A program made the translations under genes and the position numbers. The notes under the pieces are model-generated. The model ran no database searches. It saw only the letters and a list, made by a program, of their open reading frames with translations, and had not been told where the DNA came from. Shown here piece after piece: positions 16,412-24,925 of a stretch of DNA of 64,000 nt. The stretch is taken from positions 1-64,000 of the forward strand of contig NZ_RWIT01000001.1 in assembly GCF_003944715.1 (NCBI RefSeq). Reading direction: 5' to 3'. Source of the stretch: Hymenobacter rigui (GTDB taxonomy: Bacteria; Bacteroidota; Bacteroidia; Cytophagales; Hymenobacteraceae). Within the stretch, counting starts at the first letter, position 1. Each line of letters opens with the position of its first letter.

Positions 16412-18277
16412 CTAAAACCGGCTGGTTATACCGAAATGGATTTTGCCGGAGCTGAGTGAAAAGCCCTGCTGCTGACTACGGCCCAGCGCATACACAAACT
16501 GAAACTGGCCGGCTCCGGTCCGGAAGCTGAGGCCGGCCCCCACGCCCGTGGGCGAATCCTTCGGGTAGGGGTCGTTGGGAATGTCGCGGCGCAGGTAGGC
16601 CTGGTCAGCAAACAGGAACACGTACGTATCGGGGCCGGTGAACTGGCGGAACTCGGCCGTGCCTACGGCGTACTGGCTGGCGTAGAAGTTCAGCTCATTA
16701 AAGCCGCGCAGGGTAGCCAGGCCACCTAAACGGAACAAGTCATTCAGAAACAAGCGGTTATTAAGCAGGGCCTCGCCGCGCAGGCGGGTCAGTAGTACGC
16801 CCTGCCGGCCTACCTGGAAATAATACTCGGCCCGTAGCCCCAGCGTAATCTGGCGGGTGGTGAGCGGCACACCATCATAGAATCTCTCCTGCAGATCCGG
16901 GTTCTTGCTGATGCGCTTGGTGCCAATGGCACCCTGGGCACTGGCCAGCAGCCCTCGGCGCGGAAAGTACGGGTCGCTGAGCGTGTTCCAGGTATAGTTG
17001 AGGCCGTAGGAAGCGTAGCGGCTATCCACATTTTCGGGCAGGGCCGTGGCTTTCTTGAGCGAAGCCGAAATGAGCCGGGAGTTGCGCCACTCGGCAAACA
17101 CGGCCAGCCGCCCGGCCAAAGCGGTAGGGTAAGCAAACTGCAGGCGAGGCCGGGTATTCAGGAACAGTGTATCCTGTTTCAGCAGGTTGAAAGAGCCGCT
17201 TAGCTCCAGGGGTGTCCCGAAAAAAGCCGGGTGCACGTATTGGCCGTCCAGCAACTGGGAGGTGGCGTCCAGTTTGCGCCATTGAATCCCCACGCCCTTG
17301 CCGCCCCCATTAATGTTGCGCAGGTTCAGGGTAACGTCGCCGGTTATCTGCACACGCTTCTGGCCAGCCAGTGGGTTGGAGTTGGGCAGCACCCCCACAA
17401 TGGCATCAAACTGATTGGCGGTCCGGTCTTCGAGTAGAAAATATACCCGGGCGCGGCCCCGGGCAAACCGTACTTCGGGCTCGGCTTTCAGCTGCAGATA
17501 CGGTAGCTGGCGCAGCCGGCGGGCGGCCTCCTCCACGCGCTGCTGGCTGTATGGCTGCTCAGGCTCCAGCTGCAGATAATCAATCAGGAAACGGGCGCGG
17601 GTTTTGGTTTTGCCGATGATCTGCAGCGAGTCGAATACCACGGGCGGGCCCCGGCGCAGCACTACGCGGCCGGTTACCTCGGTGCTGGTGAGGGCCACGG
17701 AATCCAGCTGCAGCGTGGCAAACGGGTAACCCTGGTTTTCGGCTTCGTGCAGAATGTTCTCTTGTAGGCGGGCCCACTCCTGCGGCCGCAGGGGCTGCTG
17801 CCGGAAGAGTTTGTCGCGGAAGCCGGCGCGGGTGAGCAGCCCGTCGCCGAGGTTGCCGTTGCGCAGCCGGGCCCATCGGAACGGCTCGCCCACAAACAGC
17901 TGCACCTGCAGCGTATCGTGGTGCCAGCGCAGCTCGTCGACGGAGGCAGTCAGGTACGCATCGGCCTGCAGGGCCAGCACCAGGCTGCGTACTTCGCGCA
18001 GGGCGGCCAGGGAGTCGGGTAGGGTAGTGCGGTACCGATAGGGCCGCAGCACAGCCCGGTCAGCGGCCTCCGTGCGGAGCTGCAGTGTTACCGGGTGCAC
18101 CGGCCGTACCGGCGGCGGAGCCTTGCGGCGGGCCGAATCGGGCGGGGCAACGCTGGGAGCCGCTGAAACCGGGGGCGCGGCGGGGTTGAGCGGAGTAGTG
18201 CCCTGCGCCCTGGCCGCCGGGCGGAGCAACCCGCTCAGTAGTAGTATCCAACAGAAAACGAAGGCGCGGGCGTACAT
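16412..18277 (-). CDS. Omp85-family (BamA/TamA-like) outer-membrane protein
   Basis: A 621-residue protein with a signal peptide (MYARAFVFCWILLLSGLLRP, cleavage near ARAQG). A Pro/Ala-rich linker follows, then POTRA-like modules at about residues 80-290: FVGEPFRWARLRNGNLGD, then PPVVFDSLQIIGKTKTR. The C-terminal half is a 16-strand-type barrel. Typical Omp85 segments are SDPYFPRRGLLASAQGAIG, FRLGGLATLRGFNE (the conserved RGF motif), GVGAGLSFRTGAGQFQFVYA and the final aromatic IHFGITSRF. Omp85 proteins insert or secrete outer-membrane proteins. With two or three POTRA repeats it is too short to be the essential BamA. It is divergent from hemW. Confidence 0.88.
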   Translation of the reverse strand: MYARAFVFCWILLLSGLLRPAARAQGTTPLNPAAPPVSAAPSVAPPDSARRKAPPPVRPVHPVTLQLRTEAADRAVLRPYRYRTTLPDSLAALREVRSLVLALQADAYLTASVDELRWHHDTLQVQLFVGEPFRWARLRNGNLGDGLLTRAGFRDKLFRQQPLRPQEWARLQENILHEAENQGYPFATLQLDSVALTSTEVTGRVVLRRGPPVVFDSLQIIGKTKTRARFLIDYLQLEPEQPYSQQRVEEAARRLRQLPYLQLKAEPEVRFARGRARVYFLLEDRTANQFDAIVGVLPNSNPLAGQKRVQITGDVTLNLRNINGGGKGVGIQWRKLDATSQLLDGQYVHPAFFGTPLELSGSFNLLKQDTLFLNTRPRLQFAYPTALAGRLAVFAEWRNSRLISASLKKATALPENVDSRYASYGLNYTWNTLSDPYFPRRGLLASAQGAIGTKRISKNPDLQERFYDGVPLTTRQITLGLRAEYYFQVGRQGVLLTRLRGEALLNNRLFLNDLFRLGGLATLRGFNELNFYASQYAVGTAEFRQFTGPDTYVFLFADQAYLRRDIPNDPYPKDSPTGVGAGLSFRTGAGQFQFVYALGRSQQQGFSLSSGKIHFGITSRF

Positions 18278-18384
18278 TTGCAGTCTGAAACGCGAAACCC
18301 CGCGTTTAATTTCCCGAAAGTAGCGTTTCCTGTTGCGGTGGCCGTTTGCCGGGGCCGGAAACCCGCTGCTGACACCCCTTCCCC

Positions 18385-19521
18385 ATGGCCGGTCTGTATC
18401 TTCATATCCCGTTCTGTAAGCAGGCGTGTCATTACTGTGACTTCCACTTCAGTACCTCCATGGGCCTGAAGAGCCGGCTGGTGGATGCCCTGGTGCAGGA
18501 AATGGCGTTGCGCCACTCGTATCTGGGCTCTGAGGCTACGCTGAATACCATTTACTTCGGGGGCGGCACTCCTTCCCTGCTTACGGCGGCAGAGCTGGAT
18601 ACGCTTTTCACGGCCATTCACCGCCACTTCCGGGTGGCGCCCGATGCGGAAATTACCCTGGAAGCCAACCCCGACGACCTCACAGCCGACAAGGTGCGGG
18701 AGTTGGGGGCGTCCCCCATCAACCGGCTCAGCATCGGGCTGCAGAGCTTTCATGAGCCCCACCTGCGCCTGATGAACCGCGCCCACTCGGCTGAGGAGTC
18801 GGGGGCGGCGGTACGGCGGGCCCAGGAGGCCGGCTTCGAGAATATTTCGGTGGATTTGATTTACGGCGTGCCGGCCCCCGACCACCGCATCTGGGAGCAG
18901 GATATGGCGGCGGCCTTTGCGCTGCAGGTGCCCCACCTGAGCTGCTACGCCCTCACCGTGGAGCCCGATACGGTGTTTGGCCGGCAGCTGAAAAAGGGCA
19001 AGTTTCCGGCCATGCCCGATGAGTTTGTAGCCCGGCAGTTTGAGCTGCTGCTGCAGGAGCTACCGCGTCACGGTTACGAGCAGTACGAAATCAGCAACTT
19101 CTGCCGGCCCGGCCGCGAGTCCAGGCACAACTCGGCGTACTGGCGCGGGGTGCCGTACCTGGGGCTGGGGCCCAGTGCGCATTCCTTCAACGGCCACAGC
19201 CGGCAATACACCGTGGCCAATAACTCGCAGTACGTGACGGCGGTGCTGGACCAGGGGGAAGTGCCCGCTACCGTGGAGCACCTTTCGGCCCGCGACCAGG
19301 CCAACGAATACCTGATGACCAGCCTGCGCACAGCTCAGGGCTGCAACCTGGCCCATCTGCGCGACGCGCTGGGCGTGGATCTGCAGCAGGAAAAAGCCGG
19401 GTACCTGCAGCAGCTGCAGCAAACCGGCCTGGCTCAGCTGCAAAACAACCAGCTCCGGCTGACGGACGCCGGCAAGCTGCTGGCCGACCACATCACGCTG
19501 GAACTGTTTCAGAGCGAGTGA
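18385..19521 (+). CDS. hemW: Radical SAM heme chaperone HemW
   Basis: A 378-residue cytoplasmic protein related to HemN. The start is the ATG giving MAGLYLHIPFCKQACHYCDF, with Cys11, Cys15 and Cys18 holding the [4Fe-4S] cluster. SAM-binding motifs follow: YFGGGTPSLL, LEANPDDLT and INRLSIGLQSF. The C-terminal HemW domain begins near QYEISNFCRPGRESRHN. HemW binds heme and delivers it to target proteins; it lacks coproporphyrinogen oxidase activity. The annotation could be confused with hemN, but the length and the lack of the extra N-terminal region and cysteine favour HemW. Confidence 0.93.
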   Translation: MAGLYLHIPFCKQACHYCDFHFSTSMGLKSRLVDALVQEMALRHSYLGSEATLNTIYFGGGTPSLLTAAELDTLFTAIHRHFRVAPDAEITLEANPDDLTADKVRELGASPINRLSIGLQSFHEPHLRLMNRAHSAEESGAAVRRAQEAGFENISVDLIYGVPAPDHRIWEQDMAAAFALQVPHLSCYALTVEPDTVFGRQLKKGKFPAMPDEFVARQFELLLQELPRHGYEQYEISNFCRPGRESRHNSAYWRGVPYLGLGPSAHSFNGHSRQYTVANNSQYVTAVLDQGEVPATVEHLSARDQANEYLMTSLRTAQGCNLAHLRDALGVDLQQEKAGYLQQLQQTGLAQLQNNQLRLTDAGKLLADHITLELFQSE

Positions 19522-19665
19522 AACAACGCCGGCAGGAGGGCTTTGCGAAAGTAAACGCTCGGGGTATCGGCTTTTCTTCTTTCTTTGAAACAGCTAACCG
19601 GCTGTTGACTGCTGCATTGCTCGTCGTGCGGCACGCCGTGAAACAGCCGCTGTTTAGGCAACTCT

Positions 19666-20160
19666 ATGAGTATGAGACGACTGATTGATGCCCTGGCCGA
19701 CGATACGGATTTCTTTATAGAACAGGTCCGGATTACGGCCATTGTATTCGACAATTCCGACGACGTAACCATCTGGGCGACGACCTATTTCGACCAGGAA
19801 GCCCACTTTTTTCATCTGGGGCTGCCGTTTCAGCAACTGGATCTGCTGTTGCGCCTGGCCGGTAGCCGGGCCGAAGCGCTGCAGGAGGATGTGGCCGATG
19901 CTTTGGCTACCGTGCGCGACTGGCCCTGCCTGCTGGAATATAACAACGAGGCCAATCCGCCCGTGGCGCTGCCCAACGTGGCGCTCAAACTCTCCTGCAC
20001 CTACCCCGCCGATTTGTTTGAGGATGAAGAGGATGCAGAAGAGGATGACACGTTCGATATCAGCATGAACGCTGACAGTGAGGAAGCGGAGGACTATGAA
20101 TCCGGCCAGCCGCACAACATCTTCTACCTGGAAGACGTGTTCCTGCGCATCGAGCCGTGA
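19666..20160 (+). CDS. Hypothetical protein with strongly acidic C-terminal segment
   Basis: A 164-residue cytoplasmic protein of unknown function. The N-terminal 110 residues look like a mixed alpha/beta domain (RLIDALADDTDFFIEQVRIT, then FHLGLPFQQLDLLLRLAG). Residues 118-145 are almost all Asp and Glu (LFEDEEDAEEDDTFDI). The last 20 residues become ordered again (HNIFYLEDVFLRIEP). An alternative start at 19672 (MRRLIDAL) is possible. Coding character is good and there is no competing frame. It sits between hemW and a hydrolase without a clear functional link. Confidence 0.7.
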   Translation: MSMRRLIDALADDTDFFIEQVRITAIVFDNSDDVTIWATTYFDQEAHFFHLGLPFQQLDLLLRLAGSRAEALQEDVADALATVRDWPCLLEYNNEANPPVALPNVALKLSCTYPADLFEDEEDAEEDDTFDISMNADSEEAEDYESGQPHNIFYLEDVFLRIEP

Positions 20161-20264
20161 GGCCGGAGTGATGAATTATGAGCGTTGAGTTATAAGTCAA
20201 CTGTACTATATCAGCGGCTGTAAAGGCCCATAACTCAACTTTCACAAGTTATCATGCACACACT

Positions 20265-20909
20265 ATGTTCTACCTGATTCCGGGTTTGGGGGCCGATGAG
20301 CGGGTATTTCAGCGGCTGCAGCCGTTGCTGCACGGCGAAACCTGCCTGCTTCCCTGGCTCACTCCGGAACCTAACGAGCAGTTGCCACACTATGCGGCCC
20401 GTATGGCCGCAGCCATTCCGGCGGAGGCCACCGGGTTTCTGGTAGGAGTATCGTTTGGGGGCGTGGTAGCCTTGGAAATCAGCCGGGTGCGGCCGGGCCT
20501 GCGGACGGTGCTCATCAGTAGTATTCCGGATGCCAGCTGCCTGCCTCCGCTGCTGCGGCTGGTGCGGGTTTCACGGCTGTACCGCGTGTTTCCGCCGCAG
20601 TGGCTGAAGCTGTTCCCCCGGGCCGGGCAATGGTACTTCGGGGTGCGGAATGGGCCGGAATACCGGTTGTTTAAGCAGATTCTGCGGGATATGGAACCGA
20701 AGTACACCCGCTGGGCTGTGGCCAGCCTGCTGCACTGGGACAGTACCAACGTGGGCCGCAGCATTCAGATTCTGGGTACCCATGACCGGGTATTTCCGCC
20801 CGGCCCCACGCCCGTGGAGTACCTCATTCCCGGCGGCGGCCACTTCATGGTGCTCAGTCACGCTGAGGAAATCAGCCGGATTCTGAATAAGCTTGCTGAT
20901 GAGAAGTAA
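20265..20909 (+). CDS. Small alpha/beta hydrolase
   Basis: A 214-residue protein with no signal peptide. It begins MFYLIPGLGADERVF, a common start of this fold. The nucleophile elbow is VGVSFGGVVAL, the acid lies in QILGTHDRVFP, and the His is in IPGGGHFMVLSHA. The lid region is short. The substrate is unknown; proteins of this size are usually annotated as alpha/beta hydrolases of the esterase class. The 104-base leader contains an inverted pair, GTTGAGTTAT/ATAACTCAAC. A palindromic element follows the gene. Confidence 0.85.
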   Translation: MFYLIPGLGADERVFQRLQPLLHGETCLLPWLTPEPNEQLPHYAARMAAAIPAEATGFLVGVSFGGVVALEISRVRPGLRTVLISSIPDASCLPPLLRLVRVSRLYRVFPPQWLKLFPRAGQWYFGVRNGPEYRLFKQILRDMEPKYTRWAVASLLHWDSTNVGRSIQILGTHDRVFPPGPTPVEYLIPGGGHFMVLSHAEEISRILNKLADEK

Positions 20910-20957
20910 AACGACCTGCCAGACTTAGTATGCAGGTATTAATCAGCAGGCTACGAA

Positions 20958-21059
20958 AACGTCATTCCGAGCGAAGCCGAGGAATCTCGCGTGCTGACGT
21001 CAGGATTACTTCTACAACGTCAGCACGCGAGATTCCTCGGCTTCGCTCGGAATGACGTT
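20958..21059. repeat. Long perfect palindrome (43-bp arms)
   Basis: Arms 20958-21000 and 21017-21059 are exactly complementary with a 16-base loop. The arm contains GTCATTCCGAGCGAAGCCGA, the same type of core as the elements at 3511 and 62622. It lies between two rightward genes and has no T-run. Confidence 0.88.
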
Positions 21060-21090
21060 CTTTTACCTTACCACCTACCACCTCACCAAC

Positions 21091-21864
21091 ATGCTCGCCA
21101 CCTATCCATACCAGGGCCGCACATTTTCCTTCGACCCGGCTGCGCCGCTGGATATTTCACTGCCCTTAGCTCCCGGCGAGCAGCAGGTGAACTGCTTCTG
21201 GGCCGAGCCGGTGCAGTTCGAGGTGATTCGGGTGGGCAGCTTTGTGGGAAGTGTGGCCTTAGGCGGTAGCACCAACTACCAGCGGGTGCATCTCACGCCC
21301 CACGGCAACGGTACGCATACGGAGTGCTACGGCCATATTTCGGCGGAGCCCACAGCCACCCTGAACCGCTGCCTGCGGCGGTTTCTGTTTGTGGCCCGGT
21401 TGGTATCGGTGCAGGCCCGCCCCCAGCCCAACGGCGACGAGGTGGTGCTGCTGAATGATGTGCGCCGGGAACTGGACGGCGGCTCCGAGGCAGCCATACG
21501 GCCCGAGGCGGTGATACTGCGCACCCTGCCTAACCACCGCGCCAAGCGCACCCGGCACTATTCCGGCACCAACCCCACGTACCTGGAGCCTGCGTTGGCA
21601 GAGTATCTGGCTGATAATCACATAGAGCACCTGCTGCTTGATCTGCCCAGTGTGGACCGGGAAGAGGACGGCGGGCAGCTGCTGGCCCATCACGCGTTCT
21701 GGCAATATCCCCAGGCTACTCGTCAGGGGGCCACTATTACGGAGCTGATTTTTGTGCCCGATGAAGTAGAAGACGGGCTGTATCTGCTGAACCTGCAGGT
21801 AACCAGTCTGGAGCTGGATGCCAGCCCCAGCAAACCGATACTCTACGCACTCCGGCAGGCCTAG
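21091..21864 (+). CDS. Cyclase-family (kynurenine formamidase-like) metal hydrolase
   Basis: A 257-residue protein of the cyclase family (PF04199-like). The N-terminal DISLPL segment and the metal-site motif HLTPHGNGTHTECYGH are recognisable, as are LLLDLPSVDREEDGGQLLAHHAFW and the C-terminal YLLNLQVTSLELDASPSKPI. In kynurenine formamidases the motif is HxGTHxDxPxH; here Asp and Pro are replaced (ECYGH), so substrate and metal geometry may differ. I use the ATG at 21091, because the in-frame ATG at 21052 lies in the palindrome. No tryptophan-degradation genes are nearby. Confidence 0.82.
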   Translation: MLATYPYQGRTFSFDPAAPLDISLPLAPGEQQVNCFWAEPVQFEVIRVGSFVGSVALGGSTNYQRVHLTPHGNGTHTECYGHISAEPTATLNRCLRRFLFVARLVSVQARPQPNGDEVVLLNDVRRELDGGSEAAIRPEAVILRTLPNHRAKRTRHYSGTNPTYLEPALAEYLADNHIEHLLLDLPSVDREEDGGQLLAHHAFWQYPQATRQGATITELIFVPDEVEDGLYLLNLQVTSLELDASPSKPILYALRQA

Positions 21865-21887
21865 AGGGTGGCGTACCGCTCCCACAA

Positions 21888-21925
21888 AAAAAGCCGTTGA
21901 TACAGCAACGTATCAACGGCTTTTT
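21888..21925. terminator. Bidirectional terminator
   Basis: AAAAAGCCGTTGATA and TATCAACGGCTTTTT form a perfect 15-bp stem with an 8-base loop and A/T tails on both sides, between convergent genes. Confidence 0.9.
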
Positions 21926-21951
21926 GCTGCGGCTCCAGGGCCGTGTATTGG

Positions 21952-22227
21952 CTAGTTCAGCCACACGGTCAGGAGCATTTCAAAGCGGTGCGGGCCGTAG
22001 GCGTTGTAGTAGGGGGCTTCGCCTTCAAAACCCAGCACGTGCACCAGGGGCATGCCCTCAGTGCGCGAGTCTACCACGCGCACGGGATACAGGCGGCCTT
22101 CCTCGGGCCAGTCGCCCACATGGTTGTAGGGGCGTTGGCCGGCATCTACACAACGGGCATAATCAACAAAAGGAGCGTGGCGGGTAGCTTCCGCCAGCGT
22201 CAGGTTGGCAACTTCGTATTTGGGCAT
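21952..22227 (-). CDS. Small hypothetical protein
   Basis: A 91-residue protein that I do not recognise. It starts MPKYEVANLTLAEATRHAPF and ends in HRFEMLLTVWLN. It has no signal peptide or membrane segment. GDWPEEGRLYPVRVVDSRTE and VLGFEGEAPYYN suggest a compact beta-rich domain. The frame is clean, bounded by a terminator downstream, and shares the leftward direction with no close partner. Function unknown. Confidence 0.6.
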   Translation of the reverse strand: MPKYEVANLTLAEATRHAPFVDYARCVDAGQRPYNHVGDWPEEGRLYPVRVVDSRTEGMPLVHVLGFEGEAPYYNAYGPHRFEMLLTVWLN

Positions 22228-22309
22228 GATGGGCTGTTCTACAAAAAAACTGCTGGGATGATTCCCGGCAGGCGCGAAAAGTTGTCAGCTTCAGGCGCTT
22301 AAATCAGTT

Positions 22310-24820
22310 CTAGAGTTTGAATTGCAGACTCACTTTCACCCCAAAGGTACGGGCCCCGGGCGAGTTTCGATACGTGAGGCGGTGCAGGAAATCAACGCGC
22401 GCCACCCGCAGAATGTTCTCTACGCCGTAGCCAATTTCAGCGTACGGCAGCCGGCCTAGGCTGCGGAAGGCGGGTAATGGTCCCCCATTCACGGGGTCTT
22501 CCTGGGGGATAATACGGCGGTTGGCCTGGCTAACGCCGCCCCACAACACATTGCTGGTGGCTACCAGGCGCCAGTTGAGCTGCTTGATGGCGGGCAGGGA
22601 GTTGAGCAGGAATCCATCAAACTGGTTTTCAACCCGCAAGGCCACATACCGGTCACTCACAAACTCAAAGTAGCGCATCAGGTTGAAGGCCCCGGCATTG
22701 TAAAATGGCGACTGGTTACCCAGGTGGGTTTTAAGCACTGGGTAGGGCACCGTGCTCGGAATGTAGCCCGCGTCGAGGCGGTAATCGAGGCGGCCCAGCT
22801 GGCCCAGGCGCAGGCTCTGGTCGATGAGCAGGTTGAGCTTATGGTAGCGGAAATCGGAGCTGAGCACCTTATCTACCCCCAACGTGTAACGCACCGTAAA
22901 CACCGGCCAGCGCTTCAGGCCGATGGCGGTGCGGCGGTTCTGGTTGTTCTGCACCAGCACCTCGTCGCGGGCATAGCGTGATTCCACCACAATTTCCGAC
23001 AGATCAAACTGGTCATTTGTGGGGGCACCGGGCTCAAACTCGCGGGTGTAGTAAGCAAACGGGTACAGCGGCCGGAACTGCTGGTGCCGCAGTATCACCC
23101 GCTGCGTGAAGCCCCGGAACAGGTCCGACTGCAGGCTGAGGGTGGTCAGGTCACGCATCAGGGGGCGGCTGCCACTGATGTTGCCCAGGCGGGCCGAGGC
23201 TTCAAACAGCGGATTGTCGAGGGCGTAGTCGTTGTCCAGTAGGGCCACCTGGTCCAGGTCGTGGCGGTGCTCGAAGTTGGTTACCGTCCAGTGGCGGCGG
23301 TCCAGTACCCGCTGCACGCGCAGGCCATATTTGAAGCGCCCGTCGCGGGTGCCATAGGCCAGATACGTGCGCAGCAGCCAGTCGCGGCTCCACTCGGGGA
23401 TAGTCCGGAAGCCGGCCCGCAGACGGTGCCCCTCAATGTTGTTGAAGCTATAGGTGGCCAGCAGCGGCCCCAGGTCCACCTTGCCCGTGCGGTAGTAGCC
23501 GTTCACGGCAATATCGGCCAGCTCCAGCACGGAGCGCACGGCCGGCAGCTGACGCACGGTATCCAGCACCAGCATCGTGGCCTTCTCCTGCTGGCTCAGC
23601 GTATCGGGGCGGTGCTGCTCGAAAAAGCCCTTGGGTACCTCAAACGCATCGGCCGCCGTCTCCAGGGGACGGTCGTAGAACGGCAGCGGCTTGGGCTGAT
23701 TCGCCTGAAAGTTGGAGTTGATGATAGTGAGCCGGGCCAGGATGCCGGTACTGCCTTTGGTGGGCTTGATGCCGATAACCACGCGCGTCTGGCGGGGCAG
23801 CCATTGGCCGGCCGGGGTTGGGGCCATTTCCTGCCGTACCCGCACCTGCTCAATAAAGTTGAGGTTGGCCTCCGGGCTAACCGCAAGGTCCAGCTGTTTC
23901 AGCGCGTACGTGTCGGTGGTAATCCAGATGGTGCCCACGAAGGCCAGATCCTGGGGGCGGCGGGGCTGCACCCCAATGCGGTAGCAGAAGTCGGAGCCTA
24001 CCAGCACGGAGTCCTGCAACTCATACTCATAGGTGAACTTCCAGCCGTCGGCAATGGGTGAAATAAAGTCCTTTCCCAACAACTGCTGCCAGTTGCGGTA
24101 AAAGTCCCAATCCTGAAACGATGAGCCCATAATCTGCGACACCACCGAGCCCTCCCGGGGCGTGGCGCCGCGCATCTGATTGCGCTGCACTTCCTCCCGC
24201 TTGCGCAGCGGGTCGTTAAGCTGGTAGAAGTGGGAGAGCACCTCGGAGGCGAAAATGGGTACAACGGCCTTGCCGTTGGCGTCGCGGGCAATACCTAGGC
24301 TGTCGGCCACCTGCGTAAGCTGGCGCAGGGCTTTGCGCCGGCTCACCACATCGGGCAGGTTGTTGAGGGCCACTTCGGTGCGGCTGTAGCTGTCGAACTC
24401 GAAGGCCGTGAGGGTGCGCTTATCGTTGCGGGGCTTCTGCTGCTGCACCCGCCGCAGAATGCGGTACGCGGGATTCTCACGGGGCCGTACCACTACCTCG
24501 CCCAACGACACGGAGCCGCTGCCCAGCGTGAAGTTGACGGTTTGCGGACCGGCCGTACCCGTTACCCGCTTTTTTTGGGTGGCAAAGCCAATTGCCGATG
24601 CCGCCAGGGTATCTACCGGCTCTGGTACGGTTAGCTGGTAGCGGCCGGCCTCGTCGGCGGTAGCGCCCTGGCTGGTGCCCCGTACAAAGATGGAGGCAAA
24701 CGGAACCGGCTTACCAGTGCCCGCTTCAGTTACCCGCCCGCTGAACACGATGCGCTGGGCCCGGGCTGCCGGAACGCCGACGAGCAGAAGCAGCAACAGC
24801 AGCGGGTAAAATGGGCGCAT
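22310..24820 (-). CDS. DUF5686 outer-membrane protein with carboxypeptidase-regulatory domain
   Basis: An 836-residue protein with a signal peptide (MRPFYPLLLLLLLVGVPAARAQ). Residues 24-110 form a CarboxypepD_reg-like beta-sandwich (SGRVTEAGTGKPVPFASIFV to FATQKKRVTG), as in TonB-dependent transporters. The rest matches the DUF5686 pattern: AYRILRRVQQQKPRNDKRTL, FEFDSYSRTEV, WDFYRNWQQLLGKDFISPI, and a barrel-like C-terminal half ending FGVKVSLQFKL. There is no TonB plug domain. The function is unsettled; such proteins are common in Bacteroidota outer membranes. It is transcribed alone. Confidence 0.88.
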   Translation of the reverse strand: MRPFYPLLLLLLLVGVPAARAQRIVFSGRVTEAGTGKPVPFASIFVRGTSQGATADEAGRYQLTVPEPVDTLAASAIGFATQKKRVTGTAGPQTVNFTLGSGSVSLGEVVVRPRENPAYRILRRVQQQKPRNDKRTLTAFEFDSYSRTEVALNNLPDVVSRRKALRQLTQVADSLGIARDANGKAVVPIFASEVLSHFYQLNDPLRKREEVQRNQMRGATPREGSVVSQIMGSSFQDWDFYRNWQQLLGKDFISPIADGWKFTYEYELQDSVLVGSDFCYRIGVQPRRPQDLAFVGTIWITTDTYALKQLDLAVSPEANLNFIEQVRVRQEMAPTPAGQWLPRQTRVVIGIKPTKGSTGILARLTIINSNFQANQPKPLPFYDRPLETAADAFEVPKGFFEQHRPDTLSQQEKATMLVLDTVRQLPAVRSVLELADIAVNGYYRTGKVDLGPLLATYSFNNIEGHRLRAGFRTIPEWSRDWLLRTYLAYGTRDGRFKYGLRVQRVLDRRHWTVTNFEHRHDLDQVALLDNDYALDNPLFEASARLGNISGSRPLMRDLTTLSLQSDLFRGFTQRVILRHQQFRPLYPFAYYTREFEPGAPTNDQFDLSEIVVESRYARDEVLVQNNQNRRTAIGLKRWPVFTVRYTLGVDKVLSSDFRYHKLNLLIDQSLRLGQLGRLDYRLDAGYIPSTVPYPVLKTHLGNQSPFYNAGAFNLMRYFEFVSDRYVALRVENQFDGFLLNSLPAIKQLNWRLVATSNVLWGGVSQANRRIIPQEDPVNGGPLPAFRSLGRLPYAEIGYGVENILRVARVDFLHRLTYRNSPGARTFGVKVSLQFKL

Positions 24821-24925
24821 AGCGGGAACAATCGGAATGGGGCGCAGTAGGGCAAACTATCTGCAGTAAGATACCGAGCGGGAACCGGAAAACCGAACGG
24901 GCCCGCGGCTACTAGCCGGTTGCGC

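Noticed and set aside
18385..19521. Oxygen-independent coproporphyrinogen oxidase HemN
   Set aside because: At 378 residues with HemW-type start and motifs, it fits the heme chaperone HemW rather than HemN.
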